Of a stretch of DNA of 64,000 nt, positions 8,594-18,450 are shown one piece after another. The stretch is from NCBI RefSeq assembly GCF_000600005.1, contig NZ_CP007446.1, positions 682,001 to 746,000 of the forward strand. Reading direction: 5' to 3'. Source of the DNA: Snodgrassella alvi wkB2 (GTDB lineage: Bacteria; Pseudomonadota; Gammaproteobacteria; Burkholderiales; Neisseriaceae). The translations under genes were made by a program, and so were the position numbers. Below the pieces are notes generated by a model. The model saw nothing but the letters and a program-made list of their open reading frames with translations, ran no database searches and was not told the DNA's origin. Every line of letters begins with the position of its first letter. Position 1 is the stretch's first letter.

Positions 8594-10237
8594 TCAGAAC
8601 AGGATGAGTGTCCACGGTAACAGATAAGTTTGTACGACGGTAAATAAGCCGGCGATTACACAGAAAAGCAGACTATGACGTACAGTAAAGCGGAACAGAT
8701 CTGATTCTTTACCAGCCAGACCTACAGCAGCGCAGGCAATGGCAATAGACTGCGGTGAAATCATTTTACCGGTTACACCACCAACTGAGTTAACTGCTAC
8801 AGCCAGTACCGGATCCATACCTACCTGCATAGCAGTATTAGCCTGCAGGGCGCCAAACAGAGCATTGGCAGAAGTATCTGAACCGGTGAGGAAAACGCCT
8901 ACCCAGCCAAGGAATGGTGAGAAAAACGGAAATGCTTTGCCGGTATCAGCCAGCGCCAGAGCAAGTGTGGAGGAAAGACCGGAATAATTAACCACGTATG
9001 CAAAAGCCAGTACTAATCCGATAGACAGTACCGGATAGCGTAAGTCGTACAGAGTATGTTTGAATGTGTCGACAGCCAGACGTGGTTTTATTTTTAATAG
9101 CAATATGGAAATAATGGCAGCCAGCAGTATGGATGTGCCCACTGCTCCTAACAGATTAAGTTTAAATTCGGCTGCGATAGGGGTGTTTTCCGTTACGATA
9201 GGTGCGGTTTTAATCACCAGATTATCAAGCCACGGCCATTGAATTTTAATCAGGCTGAATGAGTTAAACCATTCTTGCAGCGGTTTGATTGTCCAGACTG
9301 CAACACAAACGGTCAGAATAATGAAAGGTGACCAGGCCAGGGCAATTTGTTTGGCGCAGTATTCTGAAGTACCGCGTTGTTTTTCAGGCTGCTGCATGCC
9401 GCTGAACGTAAATATCTGTTTCGGCTGCCAGACCCGAAGAAACAGTGCCAGACACACCATACTAACCAGGGCAGATGTAACATCCGGCAATTCAGGCCCG
9501 ACAAAATTGGCTGTGATGAACTGGGTAGCGGCAAAAGAAACACCGGAAACCAGTAAAGCAGGCCATGTCTGACGAATACCGCGCATCCCGTCCATGATGA
9601 ATATCAGATAAAACGGAATAACGACAGACATCATAGGTAACTGCCGGCCAGCAAGCTGGCCGATATGAAACGGATCAATACCTGATACTTGTCCGCCAAC
9701 CAGAATCGGAATGCCCAGTGCGCCGAATGCTACTGGTGCGGTATCGGCAATCAGACACAGTCCGGCTGCATATAATGGTTTGAAACCAAGACCTACGAGT
9801 AGTGCTGCACTGATGGCAACAGGTGCACCAAATCCGGCTGCACCTTCCAGAAAAGAACCAAAGCAAAAACCAATCAGCAGCAATTGCAAACGCTGATCTT
9901 TAGTAATGGACAGAATAGATGAGCGAATGATGTCAAACTGTCCGCTTTTAACCGTAAGATTATAGAGAAAAACTGCGGTAATAATAATCCAGGCAATTGG
10001 CCACAGACCATAAAAGAAACCATACAAGGCAGAGGACAGGGCGAGAGCGACCGGCATTTTATATGCGGCAACAGCCACGATAATTGACAGAATCAGCGTA
10101 ATGGCTCCGGCAACGTGGCCTTTCATGCGCAAAACAGTGAGTGCTGCAAAAAAAAATATAATTGGTAAAAGGGCTGCCAGCAATGTGAGATAAATGCTGT
10201 TACCTAATGCCGAGTAACTTTGTACCCATTGGTGCAT
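8594..10237 (-). CDS. lctP: L-lactate permease (LctP family)
   Basis: A 547-residue inner membrane protein with about 12-14 hydrophobic segments, close to the E. coli lactate permease length of 551. Family hallmarks are the [19 protein letters not shown] segment, [13 protein letters not shown], and the C-terminal [16 protein letters not shown]. It would import L-lactate (and probably D-lactate or glycolate) by proton symport. No lactate dehydrogenase gene is adjacent. A long 620-base upstream gap is shared with the divergent phosphate transporter. Confidence 0.93.
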   Translation of the reverse strand: MHQWVQSYSALGNSIYLTLLAALLPIIFFFAALTVLRMKGHVAGAITLILSIIVAVAAYKMPVALALSSALYGFFYGLWPIAWIIITAVFLYNLTVKSGQFDIIRSSILSITKDQRLQLLLIGFCFGSFLEGAAGFGAPVAISAALLVGLGFKPLYAAGLCLIADTAPVAFGALGIPILVGGQVSGIDPFHIGQLAGRQLPMMSVVIPFYLIFIMDGMRGIRQTWPALLVSGVSFAATQFITANFVGPELPDVTSALVSMVCLALFLRVWQPKQIFTFSGMQQPEKQRGTSEYCAKQIALAWSPFIILTVCVAVWTIKPLQEWFNSFSLIKIQWPWLDNLVIKTAPIVTENTPIAAEFKLNLLGAVGTSILLAAIISILLLKIKPRLAVDTFKHTLYDLRYPVLSIGLVLAFAYVVNYSGLSSTLALALADTGKAFPFFSPFLGWVGVFLTGSDTSANALFGALQANTAMQVGMDPVLAVAVNSVGGVTGKMISPQSIAIACAAVGLAGKESDLFRFTVRHSLLFCVIAGLFTVVQTYLLPWTLILF

Positions 10238-10648
10238 ATATTTCTCCTCAATGTATGAGTCTGTGTGTGATAAGTTGATTGGTATGTGCGTTTTTGAAAA
10301 TGCTGAGTACTATTAATTTTTTAATGCTAACTAATACATAATGCCTTGCAGGCTGTTACTTTAAAAAATAAAAATGTTAACGTCAATGTTTGTATATTAT
10401 ATTTTAATCTTTGTAATTAAGGCCGATGCGGCTGAATAATTCTTTTTTCTGCTCAATCAGAAGATAAATTTAGAATGATAATATATTAATTATTTATTTT
10501 GTTTGATTTTAGTATCTGAGAAAGCAGATTATTTTTGATTATTGCCTTGTTTGATCGGGTAATTTATAACTATATTGTTAATTTTATGTATGCTAGTGAT
10601 AGCAGAGTTTAATTACTGTCTGTATACTGATACAGCAGAATAATAGAT

Positions 10649-10670
10649 GTACAGTAATTGATTACTGTAC
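10649..10670. repeat. 22-base perfect inverted repeat
   Basis: Arms GTACAGTAAT and ATTACTGTAC around TG, with no T tract. The dyad looks like an operator rather than a terminator. It sits about 410 bases from lctP and 190 bases from the PiT gene, so the target gene is not clear. Confidence 0.45.
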
Positions 10671-10789
10671 GGCAAGAATAATATGAATGTTGTGCTGGCG
10701 CAGAAATGCAGCTGTTTGTATACCGATTGTCTTTTATCAGCCAAATTTGGGTCATAAGGAGAATTCCGGCATTGGCAATAATATTGTGT

Positions 10790-10823
10790 TTGTCACAAAG
10801 TTGTCATGTTGGTCTTTTACAAT
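10790..10823 (+). promoter_or_regulatory. Pho box and -10 element for the phosphate transporter
   Basis: Two direct repeats, TTGTCAC (10790-10796) and TTGTCAT (10801-10807), are spaced 11 bases apart, the classic PhoB box arrangement. TACAAT at 10818-10823 follows 10 bases later as the -10. In PhoB-dependent promoters the box replaces the -35, and this geometry matches that model. Confidence 0.8.
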
Positions 10824-10858
10824 AAGTCAGGGTAATTCCTAACATTAGGGAGAAAGCT

Positions 10859-12475
10859 GTGTCTGCTTCGTCTGCGGCTTCGTCGTCTGGGGCAATTATG
10901 TCTGCATCTAGTAAAACCAGTAAAGTAAGTAAAATTTTATTCCTGCTGATACTAATGGGTGGTCTGGCCTATGCCGGCGTTTGTATTTATCATGATTTGC
11001 AGGGAATTCCCACTTCTTCATTGTTGGTATATGCCTTATTAACAGTAGCACTTCTGATTGCGCTGGCGTTTGAGTTTGTGAATGGTTTTCATGACACCGC
11101 CAATGCAGTGGCCAGTGTTATCTATACACGTTCGCTTAAACCCAATACTGCGGTAATCTGGTCTGGAACGTTCAATTTTCTCGGGGTGATGCTGTCTACC
11201 GGTGCCGTGGCTTATGGTGTGATTTCTTTACTGCCGGTGGAGCTGATTCTGCATATGGGCAGTGATGTTGGCTACGCGATGATTTTTGCTTTGCTCTCAG
11301 CAGCCATTATCTGGAATCTGAGCACATGGTGGCTCGGTTTACCGGCTTCCAGCTCGCATACTTTGATTGGTTCAATCATCGGTGTAGGGGTGGCTAATCA
11401 GCTGATGTCGGCACATCAGGGAACCAGCGGTGTAAGCTGGAATCAGGTAATTAATGTTGGTGAATCGTTATTATTTTCGCCGTTACTTGGTTTTATTCTG
11501 GCTGCTTTGCTGTTAATTCTGTCTAAAAAATTATTGCGTATTCCTGCTTTATATAAAGCACCGGAAAATGATATGCCACCACCCTGGCCAATTCGTCTGC
11601 TGCTGATTTTTACCTGTACTACAGTAAGTTTTGCCCATGGCTCAAATGACGGACAAAAGGGTATGGGTCTGATTATGCTGATTCTGATTGGTACCGTGCC
11701 CATGGCGTATGCTCTTAACCATACTGTACCCAAGGAAGAATGGGCAAAATTTTCAGCCCATTCAGTGGCTGCACAGAAAACTATACATGATTTGCTGCCA
11801 GCGGGCTTCGTGTTGCAACAAGGGACAGATGTGCGGGCACAGGTCACGGCTTTAGTGGAAAATAAACAGGGTACGCCGCAACAACTGGACGCACTGGCAC
11901 AGTTGGTAGAAATTGTGGCGCATGATGTGAGTAAAAGCGACAGTCTGCGTAATTTACCGCCTGAACAGGTAGGTAATATCCGCAACGATATGTATCTGGT
12001 GTCTGAATCAATGACCTTGTTGCAAAAAAATGCCCTGGTTCATCAATACAGTCTTAATCCGATACAGATGGACAGTTTAAAGACATATCACACGTCAATT
12101 GATCATGCCACTAAGTATATTCCGGTTTGGGTAAAGGTACTGGTTGCACTGGCACTCGGACTGGGTACACTGGTTGGCTGGAAACGGATTGTGGTAACAG
12201 TGGGTGAAAAAATTGGCAAAACCCATTTGTCCTATGCACAGGGTGCTTCTGCGGAACTAGTAACGGCGGCGCTGATTTTTGCTGCCGATCGCTTTGGTCT
12301 GCCAGTAAGCACTACACATGTACTGACTTCCGGTATAGCCGGTACGATGGCTGCCAATAAAAGTGGTCTGCAAAAATCCACAATTCGTAATCTGGTGATG
12401 GCATGGGTACTTACTCTGCCGGTTTCCATTCTGCTGGCCGGAGGCTTATTTTGGTTTTTTCGGATGATTTTCTGA
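10859..12475 (+). CDS. PiT family inorganic phosphate transporter
   Basis: A low-affinity phosphate (metal-phosphate/proton) symporter of the inner membrane. The protein has 538 residues with about ten transmembrane segments. Both halves show the inverted PiT signature: GFHDTANAVA near residue 75 and FAHGSNDGQKG near 260. A long hydrophilic loop (about residues 280-420) separates the halves. The GTG start at 10859 is backed by AGGGAG nine bases earlier; an in-frame ATG at 10898 is an alternative. The upstream Pho box suggests PhoB control. Assignment to pitA or pitB is not possible. Confidence 0.93.
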   Translation: MSASSAASSSGAIMSASSKTSKVSKILFLLILMGGLAYAGVCIYHDLQGIPTSSLLVYALLTVALLIALAFEFVNGFHDTANAVASVIYTRSLKPNTAVIWSGTFNFLGVMLSTGAVAYGVISLLPVELILHMGSDVGYAMIFALLSAAIIWNLSTWWLGLPASSSHTLIGSIIGVGVANQLMSAHQGTSGVSWNQVINVGESLLFSPLLGFILAALLLILSKKLLRIPALYKAPENDMPPPWPIRLLLIFTCTTVSFAHGSNDGQKGMGLIMLILIGTVPMAYALNHTVPKEEWAKFSAHSVAAQKTIHDLLPAGFVLQQGTDVRAQVTALVENKQGTPQQLDALAQLVEIVAHDVSKSDSLRNLPPEQVGNIRNDMYLVSESMTLLQKNALVHQYSLNPIQMDSLKTYHTSIDHATKYIPVWVKVLVALALGLGTLVGWKRIVVTVGEKIGKTHLSYAQGASAELVTAALIFAADRFGLPVSTTHVLTSGIAGTMAANKSGLQKSTIRNLVMAWVLTLPVSILLAGGLFWFFRMIF

Positions 12476-12615
12476 GTATGTATTACTATTTGTGTTCTGA
12501 GTGGTTACAAACTCTGTAATAATTTGCCAAATGCTCTTGCATGGTACGGTATTTCACAGTTTAATGTCGGTTTAGTGGTGGCTGTGCTGGTGCACGTCAT
12601 AGATACTTGCTTCCT

Positions 12616-12629
12616 CCCGTTATAACGGG
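12616..12629. promoter_or_regulatory. 14-base palindrome before the PotF-like gene
   Basis: CCCGTTATAACGGG, perfectly palindromic, 22 bases before the start codon. It could be an operator or form a small RNA hairpin near the ribosome site. Confidence 0.35.
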
Positions 12630-12651
12630 GCATACAAATTGGAAATCGTGT

Positions 12652-13797
12652 ATGAAAAAATTACTGGTATTGTCAGCCATCGTAAGCTTGCTGATAGTTG
12701 CCTGCTCGGATGCCGGTACAGCAAATAAAGATGCTGCTTCCAATACTTCCAATAACGGAGTCATGAATCCGACTGACCAGCTTAATATCTATAACTGGTC
12801 TGACTATGTTGACCCTGATACAGTAAAAAATTTTGAAAAAGAAAATAATATCAAGGTTCGTTACGATTATTATGATAGTAACGAAACATTGGAAGCCAAA
12901 ATTCTGATTGGTCGTTCCGGCTATGATCTGGTTGTACCATCCATTGCCAATGTCGGTCGGGAAATTAAAGCTGGTGCTTACCGGCCGGTAGATAAAAGCC
13001 AGCTGTCCTATTACAATAATATCGACCCGAATCTGTTGAAAATGATGGATAAGGTAGATCCGGGTAATAAATATGCAGTGCCTTATTTCTGGGGTATTAA
13101 TACTATCGGTATCAATACCGCTATGGTAGAGAAAGCACTTGATGGCAAATTACCGGATAATCTCTGGGATCTGGTATTTAATCCGGAATATACACATAAA
13201 CTGAAAAATTGCGGTATTTCTCTGTTTGACAGCCCTACAGAGCTGTATCCGCTGGCTTTGCATTATTTAGGTAAAGACCCGAACAGCAGTGAACCGGATG
13301 ATATCCGTGCTGCAACCAATCTGATTAAATCCGTACGTAATGATGTGAAACGTTTTAGCTCATCAGGCTATATTGATGATATGGCTCGCGGTGATCTGTG
13401 TGTGGCTACCGGTTACGGTGGTGATTTAAACATCGCTAAAAAACGTGCTGAGGATGCTAAAAGTGGCGTGCATTTACAGGTGCTGGCACCGAAAGAAGGG
13501 GTTGGAATCTGGGTTGATTCGTTTATGATTCCTAAAGATGCCCAGAATGTAGCCAATGCTCTGAAATACATCAATTACACACTCGAACCTAAAGTTGCCG
13601 CGAAAAATGGTAATTATGTGACTTTTGCACCTGCCAGTAAACCGGCACGGGCACTGATGAGAAGTGAAATTAGTAGCGATCCCAGCATATTTCCTACTCA
13701 GGAAGTACTGGATAAGAGTTTTATCGTATCACCGAAATCACAGGATGCTGTGCGTCTGGCTGTGCGCCTGTTCCAGCAGGTAAAAGCAGGGCAGTAG
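12652..13797 (+). CDS. potF: Putrescine/polyamine-binding lipoprotein, PotF-like
   Basis: A periplasmic solute-binding protein of the spermidine/putrescine ABC family. The start at 12652 gives a clean lipoprotein signal (MKKLLVLSAIVSLLIVAC, cysteine about residue 18); an upstream in-frame codon at 12607 would add 15 polar residues and hide the signal. GGAAA precedes the chosen ATG. The mature part opens with LNIYNWSDYVDPDT, and DSNETLEAKILIGRSGYDLVVPS follows as separate PotF/PotD hallmarks. The product has 381 residues. No permease or ATPase genes are adjacent, so it must work with a transporter encoded elsewhere. PotF rather than PotD is by resemblance. Confidence 0.88.
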   Translation: MKKLLVLSAIVSLLIVACSDAGTANKDAASNTSNNGVMNPTDQLNIYNWSDYVDPDTVKNFEKENNIKVRYDYYDSNETLEAKILIGRSGYDLVVPSIANVGREIKAGAYRPVDKSQLSYYNNIDPNLLKMMDKVDPGNKYAVPYFWGINTIGINTAMVEKALDGKLPDNLWDLVFNPEYTHKLKNCGISLFDSPTELYPLALHYLGKDPNSSEPDDIRAATNLIKSVRNDVKRFSSSGYIDDMARGDLCVATGYGGDLNIAKKRAEDAKSGVHLQVLAPKEGVGIWVDSFMIPKDAQNVANALKYINYTLEPKVAAKNGNYVTFAPASKPARALMRSEISSDPSIFPTQEVLDKSFIVSPKSQDAVRLAVRLFQQVKAGQ

Positions 13798-13828
13798 CTG
13801 TTTGATATTCGCGCACGCAGGTTTCAAT

Positions 13829-13857
13829 AAAAAACGAATCGTTCCGGTTCGTTTTTT
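13829..13857 (+). terminator. Terminator after potF-like gene
   Basis: Stem ACGAATCG/CGGTTCGT (one T.G pair) with loop TTC, flanked by A6 and T6 runs, 31 bases after the stop. Confidence 0.85.
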
Positions 13858-14245
13858 ATTTAGGATGATTAGTTTATCTTGGAGAATCATCGGAACATAA
13901 CACTCTTTGTAAGGGTGTAGTATGCTTGTAATGGCAGAATCGTTATAGATATTAGCTGTCAGAATATGGGTAAACACTTATAATCAGAGGCTACAGCACC
14001 AGTTCTGATTGTTGAAGGTCAGACAAAATTTGAGAGTGAATATCAGCATATTTTCATATAGCAGATAGTAAATCAATGAAATTATCAGTCATTATCGGAA
14101 GTAATGGTTTTTTATTCATTTAAAATAAAAGTTTGTTCTGAGATTTACACGCTTAATCTTTAATCTGACTGGCTGCTCACGGTCGGATAAAAAGTGTAAA
14201 GGGCAGCAGCGTTAGCAGAATAAAGGTTTTAAAGTTTTAAATGGG
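13858..14245. other. Gap before surE, no clear feature
   Basis: About 390 bases of AT-rich sequence. A weak hairpin ACACTC/GGGTGT lies near 13900-13918. I see no supported gene; the surE promoter presumably lies here. Confidence 0.5.
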
Positions 14246-15004
14246 ATGGTTATGAAAATTTTAATTTGTAATGATGACGGTTATTTATCAGATGGGATTG
14301 CTTTACTGGCACAGGTAGCATCTAAATTTGCTGAAATAAGAGTTGTTGCGCCGGAAAGTGATCAGAGCGGCGTAAGCAATTCATTTACTCTGAACCGGCC
14401 TCTGTCGATTAAAAAAGCCGCAAACGGATTTTATTATGTTAATGGCACACCAACCGACTGTATCCATGTAGCTATGCATACCATGACTGACTTTAAACCT
14501 GATTTGGTTTTGTCCGGTATTAATCATGGTGCCAATATGGGTGATGATGTGCTGTATTCCGGCACAGTGGCTGCGGCTACTGAAGCTTTTCTGATGGGTA
14601 TACCTGCACTGGCATTTTCAATTAATGATCGCAGCGGTGAGTATTGGGCAACGGCTGAAAAAGCCGTCATGACTATTCTGGAAAAAGTATGTGTACATCC
14701 GCCGGTTGAACCGGTTTTATGGAATGTTAATATTCCTGCTGTAAAAGCAGAATCAGTGCAGGGCTATCGTGTGGCTAAACTGGGGCGCCGACACCATGAC
14801 CAGTGTATTGTGCCGTATAGCAGTCCTCGCGGCGAAACCCTGTATTGGATTGGTGGCGTAGGTGCCGCTGATACCCGCTGGCAGGAAACTGATTTTAGTG
14901 ATAACGAAGCAGGTTTTATTACCATTACGCCATTATCGCTGGACTTAACTAATTATCAGCAAATGGGTGCAGTCAGTACATTTTTACACGACATACAATG
15001 GTGA
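14246..15004 (+). CDS. surE: 5'/3'-nucleotidase SurE
   Basis: SurE is a metal-dependent nucleoside monophosphatase linked to stationary-phase survival. The N-terminal ILICNDDGY supplies the paired metal-binding aspartates. [17 protein letters not shown] and [20 protein letters not shown] complete the family signature. Length is about 250 residues, as usual. The start could be the ATG at 14246 or the one at 14252 ([10 protein letters not shown]); the latter looks more like other SurE proteins. The stop overlaps the pcm start by 7 bases. surE-pcm is a conserved pair. Confidence 0.95.
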   Translation: MVMKILICNDDGYLSDGIALLAQVASKFAEIRVVAPESDQSGVSNSFTLNRPLSIKKAANGFYYVNGTPTDCIHVAMHTMTDFKPDLVLSGINHGANMGDDVLYSGTVAAATEAFLMGIPALAFSINDRSGEYWATAEKAVMTILEKVCVHPPVEPVLWNVNIPAVKAESVQGYRVAKLGRRHHDQCIVPYSSPRGETLYWIGGVGAADTRWQETDFSDNEAGFITITPLSLDLTNYQQMGAVSTFLHDIQW

Positions 15005-15675
15005 CAGAAGTGGGACAGGGCGTAAGCTGGACCGGATATGAATTCCGGCGTGCACGAATGGTAGAACGGCTGAAACAGATGGGTATTACCCGTGCTGAAG
15101 TATTGGCTGCTATGTCTGCTGTGCCACGGCATGTATTCGTTGAAGAAGCTTTGCGCTCTCATGCTTATGATGATATGTCTCTGCCGCTGGGTTTAGGGCA
15201 AACTATTTCCCAGCCATATACGGTCGCAGTCATGACGCAGTTATTGTTTGCCAGACGGCCAATACAAAATAATCTGCGGATACTGGAAATCGGTACCGGT
15301 TGCGGTTATCAGACAGCTATTTTACAGGCACTGGGTTTACGTGAAATTTACTCAATAGAGCGTTTGCGTCCGTTACATGAGCGTGCCAAACAGAATTTAC
15401 GTGCAGTACGTTTACTGGCTCATGCACGGCTGGTCTGTGGAGATGGTTATCTGGGTTTGCCGCAGGAAGCACCTTTTGATGGCATTATACTGACAGCTGC
15501 GCCGAAAGAGGTGCCTTTGCCTTTATTACAGCAACTTTCAATTGGTGGGCGTATGGTTTTACCTCTGGATGAAGGCGGGGTGCAGTTTTTATGGGTAATC
15601 GACAAAACTGCTGAAGGTTTTCAGGAAACCTGTGTGCAACAGACTTTATTTGTACCATTGGTAAATGATAATTAA
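14998..15675 (+). CDS. pcm: Protein-L-isoaspartate O-methyltransferase Pcm
   Basis: Cytoplasmic repair enzyme that methylates L-isoaspartyl residues in aged proteins using S-adenosylmethionine. The 225-residue protein has the SAM-binding loop [15 protein letters not shown] at about residues 95-109. The family-specific VPRHVFV near 43-49 and [15 protein letters not shown] near 63-77 are present. It overlaps surE and is translationally coupled with it, the standard arrangement in proteobacteria. Confidence 0.96.
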   Translation: MVTEVGQGVSWTGYEFRRARMVERLKQMGITRAEVLAAMSAVPRHVFVEEALRSHAYDDMSLPLGLGQTISQPYTVAVMTQLLFARRPIQNNLRILEIGTGCGYQTAILQALGLREIYSIERLRPLHERAKQNLRAVRLLAHARLVCGDGYLGLPQEAPFDGIILTAAPKEVPLPLLQQLSIGGRMVLPLDEGGVQFLWVIDKTAEGFQETCVQQTLFVPLVNDN

Positions 15676-16131
15676 ACCAAAAGCATTCTGTCATTTTATT
15701 TTGCCGGTTTACATAACCACTTGAATCCAGGCATAGATACAATGCCTGTCAAACTGACTGATCCCCTTTACTGTCAGAAGAGCCTGAAAGAGTAAACGGG
15801 ATCACAGTATCAAATAACTGAACACCATTAAATGTATAAAAATAGCTAACGTTATGAAATAACGAATAAATAATATGGGTTATAACCAAACCGGTTGCTA
15901 CTGTGCATTGCTTGATGAAAAACTCAGTAAATAGCGTAAAATAATCTTGTCTTAATATTTTTTAATGAAAAAAATAATGATAGCAAAGAGTTATTGCTAA
16001 ACAATACAGAAAAAGCTGGAAAAATTCTTTGGCTCCTTCCGGCTTAATCTGAATAGTACTGATTCACTATGTTATATAAAGTGATTTGGCTGTCAGAAAC
16101 AGGTAAATCACAGTAATCTGGGAAAATAACT
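15676..16131. other. Gap with weak terminator, no gene
   Basis: 456 AT-rich bases between pcm and the alcohol dehydrogenase gene. The only structure I see is the hairpin at 16013-16045. No ORF has coding character. Confidence 0.5.
16013..16045 (+). terminator. Hairpin resembling the 4801 terminator
   Basis: AAGCTGGAA pairs with TTCCGGCTT (one T.G) around a 15-base loop. The whole element resembles the terminator at 4801-4839 in sequence, including the loop. No strong T tract follows. Confidence 0.4.
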
Positions 16132-17175
16132 ATGAAAGTAGCAGTATTCGTTGAACCCAGAAAAGTAGCTATACGGGAAATGGAAAAGCCGGTTATTCAG
16201 AAATCTACTGATGCCATTATTCGCATTGTTCGTGCCTGTGTTTGCGGTTCTGATTTATGGTGGTATCGCGGAATCAGTACCTGTGAGCCGGAACGAATTG
16301 TCGGCCATGAAGCTATTGGTGTTGTTGAAGCTACCGGCAGCGCAGTAACTCATGTCCGTAATGGTGATTTTGTTATTGTACCGTTTACGCATGGTTGTGG
16401 CCATTGTGCTGCCTGTAAGGCAGGTTTTGATGGTAATTGTCAGAATAAAGAAGATGAGCGCAATGGCGGGTATCAGGGTGAATATCTGCGCTTTACTAAT
16501 GCAGACTGGGCTTTGGTGAAAATTCCCGGTCAGCCGCAGGATTATTCAGATGCTGTTTTAAATTCGTTACTTACCTTGGCCGATGTTATGGCTACCGGTT
16601 ATCATGCTGCTGCCAGTGCTGAAGTAAAGCCGGGAGATACGGTAGTGGTGATGGGCGATGGAGCGGTTGGGTTGTGCGCAGTCATCGCGGCGAAACTGCG
16701 CGGCGCTGAACGAATTATTGCGATGAGCCGTCATCCTGACCGGGCAAAACTGGCAGAGGAGTTCGGAGCAACTGATATTGTGCCTGAGCGTGGCGATGAA
16801 GCGGTAGAAAAAGTATTGTCGCTTACCCGGCAGGCTGGTGCTGATGCAGTATTGGAGTGTGTGGGAACTCAGCAATCACTGCAAACAGCAGTTGCAGTAG
16901 CCCGTCCTGGAGCGATTGTTGGTTGTGTTGGTATACAGCATGACACAGAAATTAAAACCAGCGATGTTTTCTGGCGGAATATTGGATTACGCGGCGGTAT
17001 TGCCAGTGTCACCACTTATGATAAAAATTTATTACTGCAAGCTGTGTTAAATGAAGAAATTCAGCCGGGGAAAGTATTTACCCATCGGTTTGATTTAACC
17101 GATATTCAGGCTGCCTATCAGGCTATGGATCAGCGTCAGGCGATTAAATCATTAGTTATTGTCAGCCATGAATAA
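16132..17175 (+). CDS. Zinc-dependent alcohol dehydrogenase family protein
   Basis: A 347-residue medium-chain dehydrogenase. Catalytic zinc ligands are C38 (VCGSD) and H59-E60 (GHEAIG). The structural zinc loop GCGHCAACKAGFDGNC lies near 91-106. The Rossmann motif VVVMGDGAVGLCAV lies near 167-180. It oxidises or reduces an alcohol/aldehyde with NAD(P); the substrate is unknown. SD-like GGGAAA precedes the ATG. A long hairpin follows the stop. Medium-chain relatives include many annotated 'Zn-dependent alcohol dehydrogenase' paralogues, of which a second (adhP) lies at 55.7 kb. Confidence 0.9.
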   Translation: MKVAVFVEPRKVAIREMEKPVIQKSTDAIIRIVRACVCGSDLWWYRGISTCEPERIVGHEAIGVVEATGSAVTHVRNGDFVIVPFTHGCGHCAACKAGFDGNCQNKEDERNGGYQGEYLRFTNADWALVKIPGQPQDYSDAVLNSLLTLADVMATGYHAAASAEVKPGDTVVVMGDGAVGLCAVIAAKLRGAERIIAMSRHPDRAKLAEEFGATDIVPERGDEAVEKVLSLTRQAGADAVLECVGTQQSLQTAVAVARPGAIVGCVGIQHDTEIKTSDVFWRNIGLRGGIASVTTYDKNLLLQAVLNEEIQPGKVFTHRFDLTDIQAAYQAMDQRQAIKSLVIVSHE

Positions 17176-17177
17176 TA

Positions 17178-17214
17178 GATAACTCCCGCAGCTTAACAAG
17201 CTGCGGGAGTTATC
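17178..17214. terminator. Perfect 17-bp hairpin between convergent genes
   Basis: 17-base arms (GATAACTCCCGCAGCTT and its exact complement) around the loop AAC. It sits between convergent adh and aldo/keto reductase genes and has no T tract on either side. It may act as a shared transcript end or mRNA 3' stabiliser. Confidence 0.6.
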
Positions 17215-17248
17215 TGTATGAACAGCAAAGCTTATTCTACCGGTCTGA

Positions 17249-18259
17249 TCAGAAAATGCCTTTCATACCTTCCGGTGTATAGCGTTCTCCCTGAATATTG
17301 ATATGATTTTTCAGCTCATTCAATGTCTGAATATCTGCTGTATCCATTTTTAACTGGCAAGCCTGATTATTTTCATTCAGGTATTTTTCACTTTTGGTTC
17401 CCGGTATCGGTACAATATGTTCCCATTGAGCAAGCAGCCAGGCCAGTGCGATTTGACCCATAGTGCAATTATATTTAACAGTCATGGGTTCTAATGCCTG
17501 AAGCAAACGTTTGTTATGTTCCAGATTATCATCCTGAAAACGGGGGTTGGTACGGCGGAAATCATTTTCAGCCAATTCGTTTTTATTCTGAATTTTACCG
17601 GTCAGAAAACCACGCCCGAGAGGTGAGTAGGGTACAAGACCGATATTCAATTCTTTTAGTAATGGCAGCACTGAATCATCTTCTATATGACGTGTCCACA
17701 GCGAATATTCTGTTTGCACCACATCAACCGGATGAACTGCATGGGCACGCTGCAAAACAGGGGCAGAAACTTCACATAAACCGACATGGGCTATTTTCCC
17801 TGCCTGTACCAGTTCTGCCAGAGTCTGCATCGTATCTTCAATTGCAGCATTAGGATCTAAACGATGAATATAAAATAAATCGATCTGTTCAATGCCGAGT
17901 CTGGCCAGAGAGTCATCGCAGCATTGTTTAATATATTCAGGGTGGTTATTAATGCTGCGGTTATAGCCGGAAGTATTGTTTCTATCAATACCGCATTTGG
18001 TTGCGATAGTAAGTTGTGCCCGTACTGAAGCAGGCAGAGTTTTCAATACTGCACCGATCAGTTTTTCGTTTTCACCCCGACCATACATATCTGCTGTGTC
18101 AATCAGCGTAACACCGCTATCAATAACTTTGTGCATCATTGTGCGGGCATGTGCTGTATCCATATCACCATAAAATTCGCTCAGACCCATTGCTCCATAG
18201 CCCATTGCAGATACGGTAATGTTTTGTCCAAGTTTTCGTTGTGGTAAAGAATGGCTCAT
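17249..18259 (-). CDS. Aldo/keto reductase
   Basis: A 336-residue NADPH-dependent TIM-barrel reductase. The catalytic tetrad is visible: D54 and Y59 in DTADMYG, K88 in IATKCG and H132 in FYIHRLDP. PIPGTKSEKYLNENN near the C-terminus fits the cofactor phosphate site. It resembles the AKR13-type YakC/pyridoxal reductase group by overall layout. The physiological carbonyl substrate is unknown. It stands downstream of a LysR gene on the same strand but is separated from it by 190 bases with a hairpin. Confidence 0.92.
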   Translation of the reverse strand: MSHSLPQRKLGQNITVSAMGYGAMGLSEFYGDMDTAHARTMMHKVIDSGVTLIDTADMYGRGENEKLIGAVLKTLPASVRAQLTIATKCGIDRNNTSGYNRSINNHPEYIKQCCDDSLARLGIEQIDLFYIHRLDPNAAIEDTMQTLAELVQAGKIAHVGLCEVSAPVLQRAHAVHPVDVVQTEYSLWTRHIEDDSVLPLLKELNIGLVPYSPLGRGFLTGKIQNKNELAENDFRRTNPRFQDDNLEHNKRLLQALEPMTVKYNCTMGQIALAWLLAQWEHIVPIPGTKSEKYLNENNQACQLKMDTADIQTLNELKNHINIQGERYTPEGMKGIF

Positions 18260-18387
18260 TATTTTCTATCCTCAGATTAGTTATATCTGAAACGCTTAAT
18301 CAAATAATGCTTTTATTCGACTGCGGTCAGATAATTGTTAATTACTGATAGTGATAGTAAATAATTAACCTTGCTAAGAGAAATATA

Positions 18388-18420
18388 AAATCATTGATAT
18401 AAAAAATATATCAATGATTT
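18388..18420 (-). terminator. AT-rich terminator after LysR gene
   Basis: Perfect inverted repeat with 14-base arms and a 5-base loop, 31 bases past the LysR stop on the minus strand, followed in that direction by TTTTATATTT. Plausible factor-independent terminator with a weak AT stem. Confidence 0.5.
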
Positions 18421-18450
18421 GAATTTCACAACCTTCCGGAAATATACATG

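Larger units (their letters stand above)
10238..10858. other. Gene-free divergent regulatory region
   Basis: 621 bases between lctP (minus) and the PiT transporter (plus). It holds a 22-base perfect inverted repeat at 10649-10670 and a Pho box with a -10 element close to the PiT start. The lctP-proximal half is AT-rich without a clear element. I see no ORF worth calling. Confidence 0.7.

Noticed and set aside
8739..9572. Several plus-strand ORFs opposite lctP.
   Set aside because: Antisense to transmembrane segments of the permease; such frames arise from codon bias.
11443..11985. 180-codon minus-strand ORF within the PiT gene.
   Set aside because: Cysteine-rich nonsense translation opposite a conserved transporter; no ribosome site.
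13738..13977. 79-codon minus-strand ORF overlapping the potF-like 3' end.
   Set aside because: It runs through the terminator hairpin and the end of a real gene, and resembles no protein.
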